The position numbers and the translations under genes are program-made. Of a DNA stretch of 10,484 nt, positions 6,141 through 10,484 are shown one piece after another. This DNA comes from Mycobacterium sp. Lineage in GTDB: Bacteria > Actinomycetota > Actinomycetes > Mycobacteriales > Mycobacteriaceae. The notes beneath the pieces are model-generated. The model ran no database searches, had not been told where the DNA came from, and saw only the letters and a list, made by a program, of their open reading frames with translations. Each line of letters starts with the position of its first letter. Position 1 is the stretch's first letter. Where the stretch lies: assembly GCA_029256565.1 (NCBI GenBank), contig JAQSXQ010000022.1:1-10484 (forward strand), in the 5' to 3' direction.

Positions 6141-7022
6141 CTAGTTCGGCGAACTGCCTTCCGATGTGCCTGGCGCGGGTGCCTCGCCGCGGACCATCTC
6201 CTGCAGGAACTCCGTCACCGTGCAGGGTTCCCGGCCGAGCGCAGTCGTGAGCACTTCGGCGTTGCCCGCGGGCAAACCGACGTGGTCGTAGTAGGCCATC
6301 ATGCGTAGGAATGCAGCACGACGGGGTTCGGGCAGTCGCTGGGCGAAGATCGAGGCGGGGGTGTGCACCGCCGTGACGCATCTGCCGACGATCTCGCTGA
6401 GCAGGGCGGCCGTGTGGAGGCCGTCCAGCCTTCCTGACGAACTCAATTCGTAGGTGCCGTAGCTGAGTCGGTCGCTGGTCATCGCAATGGCGGAGACCTC
6501 GGCGACGTCGCGGTAGTCGACCCAGGACATCGGGGAGGTCACGGAGTACGGCAGCGCCAACTGGTCGCGGTCGGTGAGCCAGTAGTCACCGAACGTCTGC
6601 ATGAATCGGGCCGGCTGTAGTACCGCGAAATCCATGCCGGAGCCGTAGAGCGCATCCTCGACCGGCAATTTCGCGGCGTGGTTGGACAGCGCAGCGATGG
6701 ACGGATGGATGACACCCGAGAAAACGAACTTGCGCACCTGGGCGGCGCGCGCGGCTGTGACGAGCGCGGTCCCCATCTCTGCTTCCCGTGGGTCGAGGCC
6801 GGGGCCAATGTGAAAGACGCCGTCCATGTCGGCCAACGCCGGTCCGAGCGTGTCGGGACGAGTCAGGTCGGCGACGACCGCTTCGTGCGCACCGCGTTCT
6901 CGGGCAGCCGTGACGCGCTGCGGATTGCGTACCAGTGCGCGCACCGTGACGTCGCGCCGTAGGAGTTGGTCGAGCACCAGCTGGCCGTAACGCCCCGTCG
7001 CGCCGACCATGGCGACTCTCAC
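6141..7022 (-). CDS. NmrA-like NAD(P)-binding (atypical SDR) protein
   Basis: A 293-residue protein of the NmrA/atypical SDR family. The N-terminal Rossmann motif GATGRYG is at residues 7-13, with VRNPQR (31-36) after strand 2 placed to contact NADP phosphate. The active-site region reads FSGVIHP...SNHAAK (101-118), where the Tyr of YxxxK is replaced by His, so classical SDR catalysis is doubtful. The rest (SGMDFAVLQPARFMQ) is typical of the family. Members act as redox sensors, quinone reductases or isoflavone-reductase-like enzymes; which applies here is unknown. The start is a GTG at 7022 without a visible ribosome binding site; instead a 14-codon mini-ORF beginning at the upstream SDR stop ends on it (GTGA), suggesting coupled translation. 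ATG 7010 is an alternative. Confidence 0.85.
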   Translation of the reverse strand: MRVAMVGATGRYGQLVLDQLLRRDVTVRALVRNPQRVTAARERGAHEAVVADLTRPDTLGPALADMDGVFHIGPGLDPREAEMGTALVTAARAAQVRKFVFSGVIHPSIAALSNHAAKLPVEDALYGSGMDFAVLQPARFMQTFGDYWLTDRDQLALPYSVTSPMSWVDYRDVAEVSAIAMTSDRLSYGTYELSSSGRLDGLHTAALLSEIVGRCVTAVHTPASIFAQRLPEPRRAAFLRMMAYYDHVGLPAGNAEVLTTALGREPCTVTEFLQEMVRGEAPAPGTSEGSSPN

Positions 7023-7063
7023 AGGCCGGGTCGCAGGTCGGGCCGTGGTTGCGGTGTGGTCAT
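7019..7063 (-). CDS. 14-codon mini-ORF joining SDR and NmrA-like genes
   Basis: On the minus strand an ATG at 7063-7061 overlaps the TGA of the SDR gene (ATGA), reads 14 codons (MTTPQPRPDLRPGL) and stops at a TGA overlapping the GTG start of the NmrA-like gene (GTGA). It thus fills exactly the gap between the two genes, so terminating ribosomes could be handed on twice. The peptide is proline- and arginine-rich and has no recognisable domain; a relay role in translation is more plausible than a peptide function. Short overlaps such as ATGA occur by chance, so this is tentative. Confidence 0.3.
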   Translation of the reverse strand: MTTPQPRPDLRPGL

Positions 7064-7818
7064 GCCGGTTCCTGACGCCCCGGCCGCGGTGGGTTCATCG
7101 CCTCGAACACCTCGTCGTAGGTGCGGTCGCGTTCGGCGTGACGCAACGGTGCGACTCTGGCGACGGATATCTCGTCCGATCCGCCCGCGGCGAGCAGCGA
7201 CATCGTCTCGGCGAGGTAGTCGTCGAGTGGCATGGCCCGCGGATCGTCAACGTCCCGCAACGCCGTGCGCACCTGCGGCGGGATGATCTCGATGACTTCG
7301 ATGGTGGTGTCGGTCAGTTGATGTCGCAAAGACTGGGTGTAAGAGTGCAGCGCCGCTTTGGTGGCGCAGTAGGTGGGCATCGCGGAGTTCGGGACGAAGG
7401 CCAGACCCGAGGTGACGTTGACGATCGCGGCTGTGGGCCGTGAGCTCAATTGAGGCATCAGCGCTGCGGTGAGGCGGATGGGCCCCAGCAGATTCGTGGC
7501 AATCTGAGCTTCGGCGGCGGCCACGTTGCCGGCCACGAGCTGCTCTTGCCGTTGGATACCCGCATTGTTGATCAGGACGTTGAGTTCGGGTCGCGAAGCG
7601 GCCAACTCGGTCACGGCGTGGGCGATGTCAGCTGGATCGGTCTGGTCGAGGACGAGATGGTGCATTCCGGGATTCGCTCGGGCGACCTCGCGCAGGACGG
7701 CTTCGTGCCGGCCGGCCACGGTGACGTGGTTGCCCATCCGGTGCATGTGTTCGGCGATACCGCGGCCGATCCCGCTGCCTCCGCCTGTGATTAGGATGTC
7801 GTTACCGGTCATTCGCAT
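7060..7818 (-). CDS. Short-chain dehydrogenase, DltE-like
   Basis: A 252-residue SDR with all catalytic positions: TGGGSGIG at 11-18, NNAG at 84-87, Asn109 (TNLLG), Ser137 (NVTSG) and Tyr150/Lys154 (YCATK). The N-terminus MRMTGNDILITGGGSGIG and the general layout match the SDRs annotated as DltE-like; the name reflects sequence grouping, and a role in D-alanylation is not expected here because no dlt genes are present. Arg37 after strand 2 suggests NADP(H). ATG 7818 is preferred to ATG 7836 because it gives the usual family N-terminus and has AGAAGG about 6 nt upstream. It overlaps the end of the MFS gene by 17 bp, so translation is probably coupled. Position in an efflux operon suggests it modifies the same class of compound that the transporter removes. 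Confidence 0.88.
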   Translation of the reverse strand: MRMTGNDILITGGGSGIGRGIAEHMHRMGNHVTVAGRHEAVLREVARANPGMHHLVLDQTDPADIAHAVTELAASRPELNVLINNAGIQRQEQLVAGNVAAAEAQIATNLLGPIRLTAALMPQLSSRPTAAIVNVTSGLAFVPNSAMPTYCATKAALHSYTQSLRHQLTDTTIEVIEIIPPQVRTALRDVDDPRAMPLDDYLAETMSLLAAGGSDEISVARVAPLRHAERDRTYDEVFEAMNPPRPGRQEPA

Positions 7819-9130
7819 GTGTGCCTTCTTCTTCATCCGCTGGAATGAATTGTGGTAGAACCGATTCGGGTCGGGCGGCGTGCGGTAGGGGTGCTGGGCC
7901 TTGGCGCTCCATGGCGTGTGCGAGTCGCGGTATTGCTGTCAGCATGAGCCCAATGGCCACGACGATCTGGGCGGCGATGGTTGCGTACGCGACGAGGGGG
8001 CCGGCCACTTGGTAGAGCCACCCGGTGACTAGCGGACCGATCACCTGGGCCAAGGCCATGGTGGCGGCTACGGCGCCTTGAACTCGGCCCTGGATGTGGG
8101 CGTCCATGCTTTCCGACATGGCCGCGGTGAGGCTGGTCTGCACCAGTGGCTGGCCCAGGCCGAACAGCACCACGCCGAGGTAGACCAGCGGCGTTGAGGC
8201 GGTGACGGCGAACGCTGCCAGGGAAACGAATGCAGTAGCAGACAGTCCGGCGCCGGCGATGGCGAGCTGGATCGGTCGGATGCGTTGCGCGACAAGCGGA
8301 ATGACACCGAGTTGGACTGCCACGACGAGTGCGCCGTAGATGACGAGGATCGAGGCGATCTGCCCTGTGGTCCACACGGCACGTTCAGCCATGAGTGTCG
8401 GCAAGTTCGACGAAAGGGCGATGACACTGGGCCAGAACAGCAGGTAGCTCAGCAGCAGCAGTCGCAGCTGCGGGAACCGCAGGATGTCGCGCAGTTGGGA
8501 CAGTGGGTTCATTTGCGCGGCCTGCAGGCTCACCGCGCGCTGCGCCGGGGGCAGGCTTTCGGGCATCGAGAAGAAGCCCCACACCAGCGCGGCGACGAGC
8601 AACGCCATTAGGACGAAGAGTGGGGTGACCGGACTCGTCGTCGAGAACAGGCCGCTGGTAGCGGGCCCGACGATGAACGCTGATCCGATCGCGGCGGTGA
8701 GGAACGCGAAGTAACGCGTACGGGTGCCTGGCTGGGTGGTGTCGGCGACATAGGAGAAGGCCGTGGCGATCCAGCAGTCGCATGCGCCGACGATGACCCA
8801 GCCGAGGAACAGCACCCACAACCCCGCGCCGGTCGCTGCACCAACGGTGAAGATGGAGAAGCCGATTAGTGCGCCACTCAGACTGAGTACCAGCACGATC
8901 CGGCGGCCGTAGCGGTCACCGAGGGCCCCCAGGACGGGTGCGGTGAGGAACTGCGCGAGGGAGTAGGTGGAGAACAGCAGCCCGATGGCCAGCGCGTCGC
9001 CTCCCAGGGGGCCAGCGATGGCGGGCAGTATCGGGCCCAACAAGGCGACGTAGTAGGTGCTGAGAAAGGCTATGCCGAGCACGAAGGGATGCAACCGGCG
9101 AAGGGCGAGGGGAGCTGTCGGGTTCGTCAT
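7802..9130 (-). CDS. MFS multidrug/TetA-like exporter
   Basis: A 442-residue inner-membrane transporter of the major facilitator superfamily, probably with 12 helices. Motif A, GALGDRYGRR (68-77), lies between helices 2 and 3. The helix 5 region AIGSAFIVGPATSGLF (147-162) resembles the exporter-specific motif C (GxxxGP..GG). This fits a drug:H+ antiporter of the 12-helix (TetA-like) group, exporting an unknown, probably lipophilic compound. The last 35 or so residues form a cytosolic acidic tail. The ATG at 9128-9130 is chosen because AAGGAG lies 7 nt upstream and the hydrophobic part begins soon after; a start at 9307 would add 59 residues and run across the promoter. It is the first gene of the MFS-SDR-NmrA-TetR unit. 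Confidence 0.9.
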   Translation of the reverse strand: MTNPTAPLALRRLHPFVLGIAFLSTYYVALLGPILPAIAGPLGGDALAIGLLFSTYSLAQFLTAPVLGALGDRYGRRIVLVLSLSGALIGFSIFTVGAATGAGLWVLFLGWVIVGACDCWIATAFSYVADTTQPGTRTRYFAFLTAAIGSAFIVGPATSGLFSTTSPVTPLFVLMALLVAALVWGFFSMPESLPPAQRAVSLQAAQMNPLSQLRDILRFPQLRLLLLSYLLFWPSVIALSSNLPTLMAERAVWTTGQIASILVIYGALVVAVQLGVIPLVAQRIRPIQLAIAGAGLSATAFVSLAAFAVTASTPLVYLGVVLFGLGQPLVQTSLTAAMSESMDAHIQGRVQGAVAATMALAQVIGPLVTGWLYQVAGPLVAYATIAAQIVVAIGLMLTAIPRLAHAMERQGPAPLPHAARPESVLPQFIPADEEEGTHANDR

Positions 9131-9137
9131 GAGGGTT

Positions 9138-9143
9138 CTCCTT
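9138..9143 (-). promoter_or_regulatory. Ribosome binding site deciding the MFS start
   Basis: AAGGAG on the minus strand, 7 nt before the ATG at 9130, is the best Shine-Dalgarno in the area and argues for this ATG over the upstream in-frame starts at positions up to 9307. Confidence 0.65.
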
Positions 9144-9158
9144 GGGCGTGGTCTAGGT

Positions 9159-9213
9159 GCTGCCAGCGCCCTCATCAAGCGCAGCGTTTTCCGTCGCGTT
9201 GAGGGGAGGCAGC
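9159..9213 (-). ncRNA. Possible structured 5' leader hairpin of the MFS operon
   Basis: GCTGCC (9159-9164) and CCCTC (9169-9173) are complementary to GAGGG (9201-9205) and GGCAGC (9208-9213), separated by small internal loops; inside, CAA/TTG, CGC/GCG and CG/CG pairs continue the stem to a five-base loop. In the minus-strand transcript this would be a long interrupted hairpin between the promoter and the MFS ribosome binding site. There is no U-tract, so it is not a standard terminator. No known riboswitch is recognised. Confidence 0.35.
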
Positions 9214-9233
9214 GCTCTGGCCAACCGTCGATG

Positions 9234-9273
9234 TGAACGGATCGTACAGATAGCACTGTATACGAATCGTTCA
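9234..9273. promoter_or_regulatory. Long inverted repeat, probable TetR operator of the MFS operon
   Basis: Left arm TGAACG-ga-TCGTACAG (9234-9249) and right arm CTGTATACGA-at-CGTTCA (9256-9273) are complementary apart from two central mismatches per arm and a 2-bp TA insertion in the right arm, around a 6-bp spacer. It spans the -10 box and start point of the minus-strand promoter, a repressing position. Long, two-part palindromes of this kind are known for TetR-family operators such as those of QacR-type drug-efflux repressors. The TetR at 5449-6075 is the likely binder. Confidence 0.6.
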
Positions 9274-9282
9274 TATCGTCAA
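9255..9282 (-). promoter_or_regulatory. Promoter of the MFS-SDR-NmrA-TetR operon
   Basis: Read on the minus strand, TTGACG (9282-9277) is a near-consensus -35 box and TACAGT (9260-9255) fits the TANNNT -10 pattern; the spacer is 16 bp. Transcription would start near 9248, leaving a leader of about 118 nt before the MFS ATG. The inverted repeat at 9234-9273 covers its -10 box and start. Confidence 0.6.
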
Positions 9283-9385
9283 GCGGTGCGCACGGCCGCG
9301 AGTGCACCGCGTGTCAGGAAAAGCTCTGCCGCAGAACGCAATGACGACGTCTGTGTCGACGTGCACTGACGGTATGCAGTGTCCA

Positions 9386-9464
9386 TATAATTGGCCCGAT
9401 GGATGTCGGCAGGTACCTGCGCGGTGATGAGTCCACTAGACCCGTTGTCGGACAGACTGACTAA
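9386..9464 (+). other. TATAAT box followed by a 21-codon leaderless-style ORF
   Basis: A perfect -10 sequence TATAAT (9386-9391) on the plus strand is followed after 7 nt by an ATG at 9399, which opens a 21-codon frame (MDVGRYLRGDESTRPVVGQTD) ending in TAA at 9464. The spacing is right for a leaderless transcript as common in mycobacteria. No -35 box is seen. The frame runs opposite the last bases of the second MFS gene. It may be a small gene, the stump of a lost divergent regulator, or an antisense promoter; I cannot tell which. Confidence 0.25.
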
Positions 9465-10484
9465 GTCCGGGCGATCGCCCTGCTGGCCAGGGCGTCGGTC
9501 CCGCCGCGCTTCGCAATATCGCTCAACACTTCGGCGGCGGCAAGTTCGTCGCGTGCAGCGAGGCGATCGAATCCGTTGACTGCGGGATACGTGTAGCGGC
9601 CGAGGGTTGCGATGCAGAGGGCGCCAACGATGAGGATGCCCATCAGGACCGGTATGACCGGGTCGTACGACCCGAACTCGTCGTAGCCCAGCCCGAGGAG
9701 GAGCGGACCGAGGGCGCTGCCGAGAATGAATACGGCTTGAACGGGTCCGAAGATGCTGCCGAAGTTGCGGGTGCCGAGATAGCGAGTGATCAGGAGCGCG
9801 AGAAGGTCGCCCTCGATGCCGAACGCAATGCCTATGAAGGCGACCGCGACCGCCGCGGTGGAAAACGGCGGATGCAAGAAGAACATGCCGAGGATGGGCG
9901 CCAGAATCACGATCGGCCCGACGATGGAGCCATGCACGCGATCGATGACGAATCCGCCGCTGATTCGGCCGACCAGAGATGCCAATCCGAAGATCACGAG
10001 CAACGAGCCGGCCTGGTCGGCGCTCAGGCCACGGTCGGTCATCATCGGCACGAGGTGCACTTGGAGGCCGTACACCACGACGCCAACCATGCTGAGTCCG
10101 ACAGCGATACCCCAGAACTGACGAGTGTGGAGCGCCTCCCGGATCGTCGCACCCGGTAGTTCGAGACTGACGTCGCGGTCACCGATGTGGGCCTCGGTCA
10201 CCAGCCGCCCACGAACGTGTCGTTCGGCTCGACCGCGTACGAACATCGTGATCATGGTGACCGAGACCGACGCTGCCATCACGGCCATGAAGACGTAGGC
10301 AAGCCGCCAGCCCACACTGTCGATGAGTGCCCCCGCCAGAAGGGGACCGAGCGCGGCACCGAGTCCAATGATGCCCGTGACGACGCCTACGGCGAGGGCA
10401 CGGTTGTTGTCGAACCAGCTCACGACGACTCGGGTGGCGGGCACAGTGGTCCCGGCGCCGAAGAAACCTACGAAGAAGCAGGGT
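9461..10484 (-). CDS. MFS transporter, monocarboxylate/OFA-like, 5' end outside the window
   Basis: About 340 codons are present; the frame stays open to the window edge, with GFFGAGTTVPATRVV upstream of the internal GTG at 10444, so that GTG is not the true start. The visible part begins near helix 4 and includes the signature VVSWFDNNRALAVGVVTG, a central cytosolic loop (about 10260-10130), then REALHTRQFWGIAVGLSMVG opening the second half, VHLVPMMTDRG, and the second motif A-like GRISGGFVIDR. This layout is typical of monocarboxylate-porter and oxalate/formate antiporter-like MFS proteins, which import or exchange organic acids. The substrate is unknown. It ends 330 bp before the MFS operon on the same strand; a short CGGAC-N11-GTCCG repeat spans its stop codon but is too weak to call a terminator. 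Confidence 0.85.
   Translation of the reverse strand, partial: PCFFVGFFGAGTTVPATRVVVSWFDNNRALAVGVVTGIIGLGAALGPLLAGALIDSVGWRLAYVFMAVMAASVSVTMITMFVRGRAERHVRGRLVTEAHIGDRDVSLELPGATIREALHTRQFWGIAVGLSMVGVVVYGLQVHLVPMMTDRGLSADQAGSLLVIFGLASLVGRISGGFVIDRVHGSIVGPIVILAPILGMFFLHPPFSTAAVAVAFIGIAFGIEGDLLALLITRYLGTRNFGSIFGPVQAVFILGSALGPLLLGLGYDEFGSYDPVIPVLMGILIVGALCIATLGRYTYPAVNGFDRLAARDELAAAEVLSDIAKRGGTDALASRAIART

Larger units (their letters stand above)
9131..9460. other. 330-bp intergenic region upstream of the MFS operon
   Basis: This is the longest stretch without a confident gene. From right to left it holds the end of the second MFS gene, a 12-bp palindrome GCAGGTACCTGC (9409-9420), a plus-strand TATAAT (9386-9391) with a 21-codon frame behind it, a CACTG-N8-CAGTG repeat (9364-9381), the promoter and long inverted repeat of the MFS operon (9234-9282), a possible leader hairpin (9159-9213), and the MFS ribosome binding site. 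The 9231-9285 part is visibly richer in A/T than its surroundings. Confidence 0.6.

Noticed and set aside
9469..9480. Perfect 12-bp palindrome GGGCGATCGCCC
   Set aside because: It lies inside the MFS coding sequence; GCGATCGC-type palindromes are common in high-GC coding DNA.
9391..9579. 62-codon plus-strand frame at the end of the second MFS gene
   Set aside because: Arginine/serine-rich antisense shadow of the MFS C-terminus.
1..10484. Mobile elements, phage genes, toxin-antitoxin pairs, CRISPR arrays, tRNA or rRNA genes
   Set aside because: No transposase, integrase, terminal repeat, repeat-spacer pattern or RNA gene could be recognised on either strand.

Overview
The window looks like chromosomal DNA from a high-GC actinobacterium, most likely a Mycobacterium/Mycolicibacterium or close relative. 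The evidence is GC-rich coding sequence in every gene, GTG and TTG starts, several TANNNT -10 boxes lying 6-7 nt before a start codon (leaderless style), and a TetR gene directly upstream of an lhr helicase gene, a pairing I recall from M. tuberculosis (Rv3295-Rv3296). No rRNA, tRNA, CRISPR array, transposase or phage gene was found.

Layout. (1) 1-2850, minus strand: two short-chain dehydrogenases (SDRs), a TetR regulator and the start of lhr run in one direction (2850 to 1) with gaps of 44-77 bp. (2) 3054-3740, plus strand: a PmtA/KsgA-type SAM-dependent methyltransferase divergent from the first SDR. (3) 3778-5539: a third SDR and an XRE/MmyB-like regulator are divergent and share an 85-bp control region carrying alternating GTCTG/CAGAC half-sites; this is a typical regulator-target pair. 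(4) 9130-5449, minus strand: a compact four-gene unit of MFS exporter, SDR, NmrA-like NAD(P)-binding protein and TetR regulator. It has a recognisable promoter, a long inverted repeat lying over that promoter, a possibly structured leader, an overlapping MFS/SDR junction and a 14-codon mini-ORF linking SDR to NmrA. (5) 10484-9461, minus strand: a second MFS transporter of monocarboxylate/OFA-like type, cut by the window edge.

Together this is an accessory-type redox and efflux neighbourhood: five Rossmann-fold oxidoreductases, three regulators, two transporters and one methyltransferase in about 9.5 kb next to a conserved DNA-repair gene. The most coherent unit is the MFS-SDR-NmrA-TetR operon, which reads as a ligand-responsive detoxification/efflux module controlled by its own last gene. 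No substrate can be assigned from sequence. I see no hallmark of a radically new system; the points of interest are regulatory architecture (operators, relay mini-ORF, 3' gene overlap) and some unusual SDR features.
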